Counted from the stretch's first letter, positions 1 through 7,197 are shown. The stretch: DNA of 13,208 bases from JBMNTQ01 sp050945815 (GCA_050945815.1 JBMNTQ010000040.1:1-13208); one strand, 5' to 3'. Numbers and translations: made by a program. Notes: a model not told the origin generated them from the sequence alone.

Positions 1-1194
1 TTCTACCATCATATCGCCGGCAAGGGTTTCCCACAGCTTGCGTGCGTTCTCGCCCAGTTTTTTCTGCAGGGGCAACACGGCCGCTTTGTAGGGCGAAAGG
101 GCAGGATGCAGGCGTAGGACTGTGCGGACATCGCCGTTATCTAAGGTTTCTTCGTCGTAGGCATTGCATAGGAAGGCCAATGTCACGCGGTCGGCACCTA
201 AGGAGGGCTCTACGCAATAGGGGATGTATTTCTCGTTGGTTACCGGGTCGAGGTATTCGAAGTTTTCTCCGGAATGGGTTGCATGTTGTTTCAGATCGAA
301 ATCGCCACGGTCTGCAATGCCCCACAACTCGCCCCAGCCAAAGGGGAACAGATATTCGATGTCTGTGGTGGCAGTGGAATAATGGGACAATTCTTCAGCA
401 GAATGGTCGCGCATGCGGATGCGATCCGGTTGTAGGCCTAAGGAAAGCAGCCAGTTTTGGCAGAAATCTTTCCAATAGTAGAACCATTCCAGATTTTCTC
501 CGGGTTTACAGAAAAACTCCAGCTCCATTTGTTCGAACTCTCGGGTTCGGAAAGTGAAGTTGCCTGGCGTGATTTCGTTGCGGAAGGATTTGCCCACTTG
601 GGCGATGCCGAAAGGTATTTTTTTGCGCATGCTGCGCTGGACATTTTTGAAGTTGACGAAGATGCCTTGGGCGGTTTCCGGCCGCAAGAAAATTTCCGAA
701 GCGTTGTCTTCCGTGACGCCTTGGAAGGTTTTGAACATGAGGTTGAACTTGCGGATGGATGTGAAGTTGTGTTTGCCGCATTGGGGGCAGGGGATGTGGT
801 GCTCGCTGATGAAGGATTGCATCAGGGCCGCGTCCATGGCTTCGACATTGACAGACAGCTCGTTTTCTTGAGCAAAGTTTTCTACCAGATTATCGGCTCG
901 AAAACGCGCCTTGCATTCTTTGCAGTCCATCAGGGGGTCGGAAAAGCCGCCCACATGCCCGGAGGCTACCCAGGTTTGGGGGTTCATGAGAATTGCTGCA
1001 TCCAGCCCGACATTTAAGGGGCTTTGCTGGACGAACTTGCGCCACCACGCCGCTTTGACGTTGTTTTTGAACAGGACGCCTAGGGGGCCATAGTCCCACG
1101 TATTGGCCAGGCCGCCGTATATTTCCGAACCCGGGAAAATATAGCCGCGGTTTTTGCACAGGGCTACGACTTTATCCATGCTTGTTGCTGCCAT
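1..1194 (-). CDS. glyS: Glycyl-tRNA synthetase, single-chain class II (3' end outside window)
   Basis: Charges tRNA-Gly with glycine in the cytoplasm. 398 codons are visible from the start; the homodimeric family is usually about 460 residues, so only the C-terminal part of the anticodon-binding domain is missing beyond the left edge. Visible landmarks are the N-terminal class II core (GYIFPGSEIYGG, residues 17-28), two CxxC pairs at 91/94 and 136/139 that probably bind zinc, motif 2 with FRNE at 204-207, and motif 3 with the active-site arginine in PSLGADR at 330-336. The alpha2beta2 (GlyQ/GlyS) form does not fit. The start at 1194 is fixed by TAAGGAGG at 1201-1208, six bases upstream on the minus strand. 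A glycine T-box leader and its own promoter lie upstream, so expression should rise when tRNA-Gly is uncharged. The reading frame is open to base 1 with no defect. Confidence 0.97.
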   Translation of the reverse strand, partial: MAATSMDKVVALCKNRGYIFPGSEIYGGLANTWDYGPLGVLFKNNVKAAWWRKFVQQSPLNVGLDAAILMNPQTWVASGHVGGFSDPLMDCKECKARFRADNLVENFAQENELSVNVEAMDAALMQSFISEHHIPCPQCGKHNFTSIRKFNLMFKTFQGVTEDNASEIFLRPETAQGIFVNFKNVQRSMRKKIPFGIAQVGKSFRNEITPGNFTFRTREFEQMELEFFCKPGENLEWFYYWKDFCQNWLLSLGLQPDRIRMRDHSAEELSHYSTATTDIEYLFPFGWGELWGIADRGDFDLKQHATHSGENFEYLDPVTNEKYIPYCVEPSLGADRVTLAFLCNAYDEETLDNGDVRTVLRLHPALSPYKAAVLPLQKKLGENARKLWETLAGDMMVE

Positions 1195-1244
1195 TTGAAT
1201 CCTCCTTACGATTATGTGTGTTTCTGTATGGTTGTTTTTAGACA

Positions 1245-1461
1245 CAAAAAACCCTTCGTCTCCAATAAAGGGACGAAAGGCATGACGCTTTCCGCGGTTC
1301 CACCCTTTTTGGCGCGAATTGCCGCGCCCAACTTTTAAAAAAGCCGATCCGCTTTTTGCAAGGCGCCATTCCCTTCCTCATGCAACCGGGCTTACACCGC
1401 TTCCCGGCTCGCTTTTGCTGGTTGGAAGATACTATTTCCTTGCGCGGATAAATCGTTAGCT
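1245..1461 (-). promoter_or_regulatory. T-box riboswitch leader of glyS (tRNA-Gly, specifier GGC)
   Basis: Untranslated leader that senses uncharged tRNA-Gly. Read on the minus strand, Stem I closes with GCAAGG (1438-1443) against CCTTGC (1358-1363). The 5' side carries the AGTA loop-E element (1430-1433); the 3' side carries GAAT then GGC (1365-1367), a Gly codon followed by G, in the position expected for the specifier. Two more hairpins follow (AAAAAGC/GCTTTTT and GGCGCG/CGCGCC). The T-box core AGGGTGGAACCGCG is at 1293-1306. AAAGGG before it can pair with CCCTTT (1267-1272) to form the antiterminator, which competes with the terminator at 1246-1280. The UGGA of the bulge suits a tRNA ending UCCA, and U73 is usual for bacterial tRNA-Gly. 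Confidence 0.95.
1246..1280 (-). terminator. T-box regulated intrinsic terminator before glyS
   Basis: On the minus strand, arm CCTTTCGTC (1272-1280) pairs with GACGAAGGG (1252-1260) as nine pairs including one G-U, followed by a run of six T (1246-1251). The antiterminator segment CCCTTT overlaps the end of the 5' arm and the loop, so the two structures exclude each other, as in standard T-box leaders. Confidence 0.9.
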
Positions 1462-1467
1462 TTTTTT

Positions 1468-1495
1468 ATCATATCAAACCTTTTAGATTTGTCAA
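1468..1495 (-). promoter_or_regulatory. Sigma-A promoter of the glyS leader
   Basis: Minus strand: -35 TTGACA at 1490-1495, a 16-base spacer, and -10 TATGAT at 1468-1473. Transcription would start near 1461, just ahead of the T-box Stem I. Confidence 0.8.
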
Positions 1496-1525
1496 GATGG
1501 GCCGCGGTTTTTATTGTGGTGGCTG

Positions 1526-1554
1526 TTCACACTTTTTAAACAACGGCGTATTAT
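1526..1554 (+). promoter_or_regulatory. Sigma-A promoter of the Cys/Gly-rich small protein
   Basis: -35 TTCACA (1526-1531), a 17-base spacer, and -10 TATTAT (1549-1554). It lies back to back with the glyS promoter, with only about 30 bases between the two -35 boxes, so the two units could influence each other. Confidence 0.7.
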
Positions 1555-1589
1555 AGATTAGCAATAAACATCAAGGAGGTTTTACCACC

Positions 1590-1796
1590 ATGTTTGGAAA
1601 CTCGTGTGGATGCGACGGCAACGACAGCAATTCCTGTATCTGGATTATCCTTCTGCTTCTGTGCTGCTGCGGCGGCGGCAAAGGGTTTGGCGGCTTCGGT
1701 GGCTTCGGCGGCGATAATATGTGCTGGATTATTATTCTGCTTCTGTGCTGCTGTGGCGGCGGCGCAAGCGATGCTTGCTGCAACAACTGCTGCTAA
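1590..1796 (+). CDS. Small Cys/Gly-rich protein with duplicated hydrophobic-CCCGGG unit
   Basis: A 68-residue protein of unknown function. It contains 14 cysteines and 16 glycines. A unit of CIWIILLLL followed by CCCGGG (residues 16-30) recurs as CWIIILLL plus CCCGGG (45-58). The two units are joined by a Gly-Phe-Gly repeat linker (32-41), and the tail is CC-NN-CC. Each hydrophobic run is 8 or 9 residues, too short to cross a membrane alone, but could be a buried strand or surface anchor. Expression looks genuine: a consensus promoter, AAGGAGG at 1573-1579 before the ATG, and a strong terminator after the stop. Similar Clostridial small proteins are, from memory, sometimes labelled 'chorion class high-cysteine protein'; that name implies no function. 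A spore-coat, cell-surface or metal-binding role is possible but unproven. Confidence 0.8.
   Translation: MFGNSCGCDGNDSNSCIWIILLLLCCCGGGKGFGGFGGFGGDNMCWIIILLLCCCGGGASDACCNNCC
1641..1679 (+). repeat. First copy of a 39-bp direct repeat inside the small protein gene
   Basis: Pairs with the copy at 1725-1763, matching at 36 of 39 bases by eye. It encodes the WII-LLL-CCC-GGG unit. The near identity at DNA level points to a fairly recent internal duplication or to gene conversion between copies. Confidence 0.85.
1725..1763 (+). repeat. Second copy of the 39-bp direct repeat
   Basis: Differs from the copy at 1641-1679 at three bases: TA for CC in one Ile codon pair, and T for C in a cysteine codon. 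The copies are 84 bases apart, a multiple of three, so slippage between them would keep the reading frame. Confidence 0.85.
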
Positions 1797-1816
1797 AGAT
1801 AAACATAAGAAAACAG

Positions 1817-1856
1817 TGCGGGGCCTGCAAAATTTTGCAGGCCCCGCATTCTTTTT
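1817..1856 (+). terminator. Intrinsic terminator after the Cys/Gly-rich gene
   Basis: A perfect inverted repeat: arm TGCGGGGCCTGCAAAA (1817-1832) directly abuts its complement (1833-1848), followed by TTCTTTTT. The GC-rich stem and T-run are strong. On the other strand the flank CTGTTTTCTT gives a weaker T-run, so some termination from the opposite direction is possible. Confidence 0.93.
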
Positions 1857-1898
1857 GCGTGAAAACCCGGAAAGGACGGCAAGATACGGAGAATACTC

Positions 1899-1927
1899 TT
1901 GCTTTATCAGGTGGATTCCATTAGAAT
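1899..1927 (+). promoter_or_regulatory. Probable sigma-A promoter of icd
   Basis: TTGCTT (1899-1904), a 17-base spacer, then TAGAAT (1922-1927), 33 bases before the icd start codon and just after the preceding terminator. Confidence 0.6.
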
Positions 1928-1959
1928 GGCATTGTTGAAAAAAGCCAGGGAGGTATGAG

Positions 1960-3165
1960 ATGAAGCTTGCGATGAATGTGCCGCTTGTGGAAATTGACGG
2001 CGATGAAATGACCCGTATTGTATGGAAGATGATTAAGGAGCAGTTGTTGCTGCCGTACATCGATCTGAAAACCGAATACTATGATTTGGGATTGCAAAAA
2101 CGGGATGAAACCGACGACCAGATTACGATAGATGCTGCGAACGCGATTAAGAAATATGGCGTGGGTGTGAAATGTGCGACCATTACTCCAAATGCCCAGC
2201 GGGTGGAGGAATATGGGCTGAAGCAGATGTGGAAAAGCCCCAACGGAACCATTCGCGCTATGTTGGACGGGACCGTTTTTCGTGAGCCGATTGTGGTGAA
2301 CAATATTTCGCCCAGTGTTTCTACCTGGAAAAAGCCCATTACGATCGCAAGGCATGCCTATGGCGATGTGTATCGGGATGTGGAGATGCAAGCTGGTGCA
2401 GGCAGCAAGGCGGAGTTGGTGGTGACGGATGCCGACGGGCAAGAAACCCGCACGGAGATATTCAGCTTTGATTCTCCCGGCATCGTTTTGGGGATGCATA
2501 ACCTGGATGATTCCATCGGCAGCTTTGCCCGGGCTTGTTTTAACTATGCGCTCTCGACCGGGCAGGACCTTTGGTTTGCTACCAAAGATACCATCTCTAA
2601 AACGTATGACCACCGATTTAAGGATATTTTTCAAGAAATTTTTGACCAAGACTATGCAGGACGCTTTCAAGAGGCGGGCATTGAATATTTTTATACGTTG
2701 ATTGATGATGCTGTGGCGCGGGTAATACGCAGCGAGGGCGGCTTTATTTGGGCCTGCAAAAACTATGACGGCGATGTGATGTCGGATATGGTGGCGACGG
2801 CATTCGGCTCGTTGGCTATGATGACGTCGGTTTTGGTGTCGCCGGACGGCAACTATGAATACGAGGCGGCCCACGGGACGGTAACCCGGCATTATTATAG
2901 GCATTTGAAGGGCGAGGAGACTTCCACCAACTGTATGGCCACGCTGTTTGCTTGGACCGGCGCTTTGCGCAAGCGGGCGCAATTGGACAGCAACGAGGCG
3001 CTGGAGCGCTTTGCAGACACACTGGAGCAGGCGTCGCTACGCACCATTGAGGAGGGCGTGATGACCAAGGATTTGGTGATGCTGTGTAACGATGAGCATG
3101 CAGTGGGCGTTTCCACAGGCAAATTTATTGCTGCAATTCGTGAGCGGCTGGATGCAATTCTGTAA
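1960..3165 (+). CDS. icd: NADP-dependent isocitrate dehydrogenase, eukaryotic-type (IDH1/2-like)
   Basis: Oxidatively decarboxylates isocitrate to 2-oxoglutarate with NADP in the cytoplasm, feeding glutamate synthesis and NADPH supply. The 401 residues match the length and layout of the IDH1/IDH2 subfamily rather than the E. coli-type enzyme. Visible landmarks, with human IDH1 equivalents inferred by alignment, are: EIDGDEMTR at 11-19, KSPNGTIR at 92-99, the substrate arginine and catalytic tyrosine in RHAYGDVYR (R131, Y138; human R132, Y139), K209 (K212), metal ligands D249, D272 and D276 (D252, D275, D279), and NADP-contacting R310-H311 in AHGTVTRH. The start is set by GGGAGG seven bases upstream. 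It is followed 15 bases later by the SEC-C gene, probably in one transcript. No neighbouring aconitase or citrate synthase is visible here. Confidence 0.97.
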   Translation: MKLAMNVPLVEIDGDEMTRIVWKMIKEQLLLPYIDLKTEYYDLGLQKRDETDDQITIDAANAIKKYGVGVKCATITPNAQRVEEYGLKQMWKSPNGTIRAMLDGTVFREPIVVNNISPSVSTWKKPITIARHAYGDVYRDVEMQAGAGSKAELVVTDADGQETRTEIFSFDSPGIVLGMHNLDDSIGSFARACFNYALSTGQDLWFATKDTISKTYDHRFKDIFQEIFDQDYAGRFQEAGIEYFYTLIDDAVARVIRSEGGFIWACKNYDGDVMSDMVATAFGSLAMMTSVLVSPDGNYEYEAAHGTVTRHYYRHLKGEETSTNCMATLFAWTGALRKRAQLDSNEALERFADTLEQASLRTIEEGVMTKDLVMLCNDEHAVGVSTGKFIAAIRERLDAIL

Positions 3166-3180
3166 GGGGGAAGAGGGGCT

Positions 3181-3666
3181 ATGGGTTTATACGAAGATTG
3201 GAACAATTTGGCGCAAAACAACCAGGGACAACAGTTTTGGACCCAATATTTTGCCATGGAGAAGACCAACTATGAAAAGATATTGGAGCATCCGGACCAG
3301 ACTCCTCAAGGGCTGTTGAAGGAAGTAGCGGAGGGCTATTCCATGACGCCGATTTTGTTTACGGGCTTTTTAGACGGCATCAACTCCAGCCTTAAGCAGC
3401 CTTTGGCGCTGGACGAGCTGGAGGAGGACAGCGAAATTGCCCTGGACATCGACTTGGAGAAGCTGTACTTCAACATGTTGGATGCGAAGGCTGACTGGCT
3501 GTATGGTTTGCCCCAGTGGGATGCAATTTTGAGCCCTGAGAAGCGTGATGAGATTGTTAAAGAGCATCGCAGGACCATCATTGCCGTGAGCAATAAGGTG
3601 GGGAGAAACGAGCCTTGTCCTTGCGGCAGCGGCAAGAAATACAAGAAGTGTTGCGGGAATGCTTGA
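3181..3666 (+). CDS. SEC-C motif protein
   Basis: A 161-residue cytoplasmic protein with an acidic helical N-terminal region and a C-terminal SEC-C zinc-binding motif. The motif is GRNEPCPCGSGKKYKKCC at residues 141-158, with ligands C146, C148, C157 and C158. This motif is known from the SecA C terminus, where it binds zinc and SecB. In small stand-alone proteins like this one the function is unknown. The region before it (FLDGIN at 63-68, LEKLYFNMLDAKADWLYGLPQWD at 92-114) belongs to a conserved family I recognise from Clostridia with no assigned role. The gene starts 15 bases after icd stops, with a GAGGGG Shine-Dalgarno, so it is probably co-transcribed. A terminator follows the stop by about 25 bases. 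Confidence 0.93.
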   Translation: MGLYEDWNNLAQNNQGQQFWTQYFAMEKTNYEKILEHPDQTPQGLLKEVAEGYSMTPILFTGFLDGINSSLKQPLALDELEEDSEIALDIDLEKLYFNMLDAKADWLYGLPQWDAILSPEKRDEIVKEHRRTIIAVSNKVGRNEPCPCGSGKKYKKCCGNA

Positions 3667-3690
3667 CGGAGCTTTGCGACAACAATGCAT

Positions 3691-3737
3691 AAATGCTCCG
3701 GCGGGGGAATGATTTTCCCTGCCGGAGCATATTTTTA
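3691..3737 (+). terminator. Intrinsic terminator between convergent SEC-C gene and murG
   Basis: Arm ATGCTCCGGC (3693-3702) pairs perfectly with GCCGGAGCAT (3721-3730). The stem extends inward through GGGGAA/TTTTCCC, and ATTTTTA follows. Read on the minus strand the hairpin is followed only by TTTATG, so it may serve murG weakly as well. Confidence 0.9.
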
Positions 3738-3808
3738 CTAAGCGGATGGTTTGCATGGCTCTGCGAAAGCTTACTACATAACGAAAGACCCAAAAAAGAC
3801 CAGATGGA

Positions 3809-4885
3809 TTATGAGTTCTTTTCCGGTTTGGCGTAGCTAAAGATGATTTTGAGCACATTTTCCGTTCCGTTACCCTGGCCGGACGCTTCCATGGCGGTGA
3901 CGAGGCTGTGGCGCTGCTCGTAGAGGGCGCGGACGGCGTCTAGTAGGGATTGATCGGTCATATCCTCCTGCAACAAGACGAGACTATATCCTTTGGAACG
4001 GAAATTTTCAGCGTTTAGAAGCTGGTCGCCCCGGCTGGAGCTTTTAGTCAGGGGAACCAGCAGGGCGGGCTTGCGCAGAGCCAGCAGTTCAAAAATCGCA
4101 TTGGCACCGGCCCGGGAAAGGACAATATCGGCGGCGGCGAAAAGGTGGGGCAATTCATCTTCTACAAATTCAAACTGGGCATAGTGGGGCAGTTGGAGGG
4201 AAGGCTCTAGGTTTCCTTTGCCGCACAGATGGATGACGCTGAATTGTTCAGTCAGCGCTGGTAAGATGTTGCGCACGGTGTTGTTTATTGCTTTTGCCCC
4301 CAAGCTGCCGCCAATGATGAGCAAAACCGGCTTGTCGCCGGAAAACCCGCACAGGGACAGCCCTTTGTCTCGGTCGCCCTCAAACAGCGCAGCGCGCAGG
4401 GGCGCCCCGGTGATGTGGGCCTTTTTTGGATTGATGTGGGCCCTAGTTTCCGGGAATGTGGCGCAAATCGCCTTGGAGAAGGGCGAGCACAAGCGATTGG
4501 CCAGCCCTGGGGTTAGGTCGGATTCGTGGAGAACTACAGGTATGCCGTTTAGCTTCCCGGCAACGGACACAGGCACCGATACGAAACCGCCCTTGGAGAA
4601 AATAACGTTGGGCCGGACGCGCCGAATGATTCCTATCGAGGAAAAGAAGCCCGCAAGGATGCGGAATGGGTCGGTGAAGTTTTTCACGCTACGGTAGCGG
4701 CGTAGTTTTCCCGTCTGGATGGCGTGATATGTGACGCCCTCTTTCTGACAGAGAGACTTTTCGATACCATCTCGTGAGCCTATGTAGTGAACCTCATAAC
4801 CATGCTGTAGCAGCGCCGGCAGCAGAGCAAGGTTGGGCGTGACGTGCCCTGCCGTGCCACCGCCGGTGAGTATTATTTTTTTCAT
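3809..4885 (-). CDS. murG: MurG: UDP-GlcNAc transferase making lipid II
   Basis: Adds GlcNAc from UDP-GlcNAc to lipid I at the inner face of the membrane, giving lipid II for peptidoglycan. The 358 residues form a two-domain GT-B fold of family GT28. Landmarks are the N-terminal glycine loop GGGTAGHVTPN (residues 8-18) with the conserved His14, FSKGGFVSVP (96-105), HESD (120-123), the second-domain glycine loop GGSLGA (192-197), the donor-binding stretch RAGANAIFELLALRKP (258-273), and GDQLLNA (286-292). The start at 4885 has only a modest ribosome site (CAGGA). Unlike in many bacteria it is not inside a division and cell wall (dcw) gene cluster; it stands alone between convergent and divergent neighbours, an arrangement I associate with some Clostridia. 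It appears intact. Confidence 0.95.
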   Translation of the reverse strand: MKKIILTGGGTAGHVTPNLALLPALLQHGYEVHYIGSRDGIEKSLCQKEGVTYHAIQTGKLRRYRSVKNFTDPFRILAGFFSSIGIIRRVRPNVIFSKGGFVSVPVSVAGKLNGIPVVLHESDLTPGLANRLCSPFSKAICATFPETRAHINPKKAHITGAPLRAALFEGDRDKGLSLCGFSGDKPVLLIIGGSLGAKAINNTVRNILPALTEQFSVIHLCGKGNLEPSLQLPHYAQFEFVEDELPHLFAAADIVLSRAGANAIFELLALRKPALLVPLTKSSSRGDQLLNAENFRSKGYSLVLLQEDMTDQSLLDAVRALYEQRHSLVTAMEASGQGNGTENVLKIIFSYAKPEKNS

Positions 4886-4927
4886 ATTTCCTGCAACTCC
4901 GAAACTTTTTCACTATTAGTATACGTT

Positions 4928-4957
4928 ATCATATCATATTTGACACTTACAAGACAA
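4928..4957 (-). promoter_or_regulatory. Possible promoter of murG
   Basis: Minus strand: TTGTCT (4952-4957), an 18-base spacer, and TATGAT (4928-4933). The -10 area contains overlapping TATGAT copies and a downstream TATACT, so the exact choice is uncertain. Confidence 0.45.
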
Positions 4958-4974
4958 ACTGAACCTCCTTGGCC

Positions 4975-5003
4975 TTGAAAAGCGGCGGATATGGAGATAC
5001 AAT
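4975..5003 (+). promoter_or_regulatory. Probable sigma-A promoter of the methyltransferase-led cluster
   Basis: TTGAAA (4975-4980), a 17-base spacer, and TACAAT (4998-5003), 42 bases before the methyltransferase start codon. It diverges from the murG promoter. Confidence 0.65.
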
Positions 5004-5045
5004 AGTAACAGACGGAGAAAGAATAGATGGTTCGGAGGAGCTTGT

Positions 5046-6008
5046 ATGCGATATGCGCTGCTGCGTGCGCCCCACCCCAATGCCCGGTATCATGAATCGG
5101 TACGCGGGTTATTTCGAATCGAGGCGAAGCTTGCTCTACGAAGTTTGGGGATGGATGGGCCTGTGGAATACGCAACGGCAGGAGGCCAGGAATTTTTGTT
5201 TGTTCATACGGATGGGCCGCTTGTGCCAGAGCATCTTGAGCGGTTTTGGCGGCTTTCATCCCTTGCCTGTATATTTGAGCATAAAGAAGGCGGCTTTTTT
5301 CCGATGATGGAAGGGCGTGCCTTTGTGGCTGAGGATATGCCGGCCATCTTAAAATATAAAGGAAAGACCAACGAACAATTTACAAAATTTTTGATTAATG
5401 TGGCAGACTTTGTGTCCGGCGCCGGTTCGACTACGGTGTTAGACCCTCTTTGCGGCCGGGGGACCACCCTGTTTACTGCGTATTCTATGGGCATGGACGG
5501 ACTGGGTATTGAGGCCGACCGGAAAGATGTTGCGGAGATGGTGAAGTTTTGTAAGGCGTATTTTCAACATAATCGGGCGGGATATCAGTATAAGACCGAT
5601 TCTATGACGGCGCAGGGAAAACAGGCTGGGGTGAGACATCGGTTTTTGGTGGAGCAGGGCCGGGAAGTATGTGTGGTTTTGGGGGACACCCAATATGCGC
5701 CGCAGTTTTATCGTAACAGGGCGGATATATTGGTGGCAGATTTGCCATATGGCGTGCAGCATGGCGCGCAGAACGGCGCAGGAGCTTTGTTGAAAAGCTG
5801 TGCGGGCAAATGGAGAAGGGCTGTAAGAAAGGGTGGGGCGATGGCGATCTCATTTAATGCTTACACCCTTAAGCGACAGTGGGCGGTAGAGGTTTTGCAG
5901 GATCATGGACTGGAGGTCTTGCAGGGCGGCGATTGGGAGGAACTGCAACACTGGGTGGAACAGGCGGTGCTGCGTGATGTGGTGGTTGCCTTTGTGAAAC
6001 AGGAGTGA
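5046..6008 (+). CDS. TRM11-like SAM-dependent methyltransferase
   Basis: A 320-residue Rossmann-type methyltransferase, probably acting on RNA, though the substrate is unknown. SAM-binding motif I is LDPLCGRGT at residues 132-140, followed by an acidic residue E156 at the end of strand 2 (GIEAD). Motif IV is ADLPYG at 231-236. This resembles the DPPY-type motif of TRM11/UPF0020 N2-guanine RNA methyltransferases, with Leu replacing the first Pro. About 110 residues precede the catalytic domain, and I cannot recognise a THUMP domain in them. The start at 5046 has GGAGGAG (5034-5040) at good spacing. It leads a cluster with the glycosyltransferase 64 bases downstream. A role in tRNA or rRNA modification is an inference from the fold; DNA or small-molecule targets are not excluded. 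Confidence 0.85.
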   Translation: MRYALLRAPHPNARYHESVRGLFRIEAKLALRSLGMDGPVEYATAGGQEFLFVHTDGPLVPEHLERFWRLSSLACIFEHKEGGFFPMMEGRAFVAEDMPAILKYKGKTNEQFTKFLINVADFVSGAGSTTVLDPLCGRGTTLFTAYSMGMDGLGIEADRKDVAEMVKFCKAYFQHNRAGYQYKTDSMTAQGKQAGVRHRFLVEQGREVCVVLGDTQYAPQFYRNRADILVADLPYGVQHGAQNGAGALLKSCAGKWRRAVRKGGAMAISFNAYTLKRQWAVEVLQDHGLEVLQGGDWEELQHWVEQAVLRDVVVAFVKQE

Positions 6009-6072
6009 GCATGTTAGAATTCCGTTGACGATCGGTTCCTGTTTCTGTGTAGGGATTGATAGGAGGATTTTT

Positions 6073-7197
6073 ATGAGAGTCTTGTTTTTGTCGGTTACGG
6101 CAGGGGAAGGACACAACGCTACTGCGCGGTCGCAGGCTGACTATTTTGAAAGCCAGGGCCACGAATGTGTGATTTTGAACACGTTAAAATATATCAGCCC
6201 GCTGGTGGCTGGGACATTGGACAAGGGGTATATTGCTATGTCCCGGATGACGCCTAAGTCGTTGGGTACGGTCTATAATTCCGGCCTGAAAAACAGCATG
6301 AGGTACGTTCGTGCCAAAGTTAAATCGGTGGATGAGATTTATGGCCCTCTTTCTGTAAAAAAGCTGGGGAGTTATATCAAAAAAATTCAGCCGGACGTGA
6401 TTATTTGTACGCATGTTTTTTCTGCTATATTGGTTTCCTATGCGCGCAAGAAGGGTGCTGTGGATAGCTCGGTGCCGGTGTTTGGAATTGTTACAGATTT
6501 TACCATTCATCCATTCTGGGAGCAGGCGATGGTGGACTATTATGTGACGGCTTCGTCGGCGTTGACGTATCAGGCTGCAAAGCGAAGCATCCCGGAGGGA
6601 AAACTGTTGCCTTTTGGGATTCCCATCCATCCCAAATTTACTACGCAGATGTCTAAGGCGGCGGCGCGGGCGGCGCTGGGCCTTAAAGATAAGCCGACTA
6701 TTTTGGTGATGCGGGGCTCTTTTGGATTTGGGAAACTGACGCGAGACATCCAGTTGTTGGATCAGATGCCTATGGATGTTCAGGTGTTGGTGGTGTGCGG
6801 TTCTAACGAGCGAACCCGTAAAAAGCTAGAACTGATTAAATATGAAAAGGATATTCATATCTATGGCTTTGTGAACAACATAGAGCAACTGATGGACGCA
6901 GCGGATATTGCGGTAACAAAGCCCGGCGGCTTGACGACCTCTGAGTGCTTGGCGCGGCGGCTGCCTATGGTGCTTATGAGCCCGATTCCGGGCGTGGAGG
7001 ACAGGAACCTGATGTTTTTCCTCAACCATGGGTTGGCGTTGTGGGCGGACGAGATCAATACGACTGTAGACGAAGTGTGTATGCTGCTTTTGCAGGATCA
7101 TGCTTTGCGGGAAAACCTGATCAAACGGAGCGCCGAATTTGGCAAGCCTTATGCAGCCAAGGATTTGGCGAATTTTATCCTGGATTTGCTACATTAA
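6073..7197 (+). CDS. MGDG-synthase/UgtP-like glycolipid glycosyltransferase
   Basis: A GT28-type glycosyltransferase of 374 residues, related to monogalactosyldiacylglycerol synthase and Bacillus UgtP. It probably transfers a hexose from a UDP-sugar to diacylglycerol at the membrane, making glycolipids or a lipoteichoic-acid anchor. Landmarks are SVTAGEGHN at residues 7-15 (the N-terminal loop typical of this group), ICTHVFSA (111-118), VTDF (140-143), and the donor-site signature KPGGLTTSE (283-291). The second-domain loop reads RGSFGFG (214-220) rather than the more usual glycine-rich form. The start at 6073 is chosen over an upstream in-frame ATG at 6025 because AGGAGG (6061-6066) sits six bases before it and the family N terminus begins there. 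No transmembrane helix is visible, consistent with a peripheral enzyme. The sugar and acceptor cannot be told from sequence alone. Confidence 0.9.
   Translation: MRVLFLSVTAGEGHNATARSQADYFESQGHECVILNTLKYISPLVAGTLDKGYIAMSRMTPKSLGTVYNSGLKNSMRYVRAKVKSVDEIYGPLSVKKLGSYIKKIQPDVIICTHVFSAILVSYARKKGAVDSSVPVFGIVTDFTIHPFWEQAMVDYYVTASSALTYQAAKRSIPEGKLLPFGIPIHPKFTTQMSKAAARAALGLKDKPTILVMRGSFGFGKLTRDIQLLDQMPMDVQVLVVCGSNERTRKKLELIKYEKDIHIYGFVNNIEQLMDAADIAVTKPGGLTTSECLARRLPMVLMSPIPGVEDRNLMFFLNHGLALWADEINTTVDEVCMLLLQDHALRENLIKRSAEFGKPYAAKDLANFILDLLH

Noticed and set aside
42..1017. Plus-strand open frames in the first kilobase
   Set aside because: They are antisense to the glycyl-tRNA synthetase, which is continuous from 1194 to base 1 with class II motifs.
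1817..1848. Perfect 32-base palindrome considered as an operator or recombination site
   Set aside because: It is GC-rich, lies just after a stop codon and is followed by a T-run, which is fully explained by an intrinsic terminator.
1551..2060. Minus-strand open frame with Ala/Pro-rich repeats across the small Cys/Gly-rich gene
   Set aside because: The repeats are the complement of the duplicated CCC-GGG coding units. The frame crosses a strong terminator and has no ribosome site.
1921..2982. Long open frame (353 codons) on the minus strand opposite icd
   Set aside because: The plus-strand frame is an unmistakable isocitrate dehydrogenase with all catalytic motifs. The antisense product is rich in His, Arg and Ile with no recognisable domain and no good ribosome site, so it is a shadow.
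4940..4945. Perfect TTGACA on the plus strand upstream of the methyltransferase
   Set aside because: No -10-like sequence lies 16-18 bases downstream. The pair TTGAAA / TACAAT at 4975-5003 is a better promoter.
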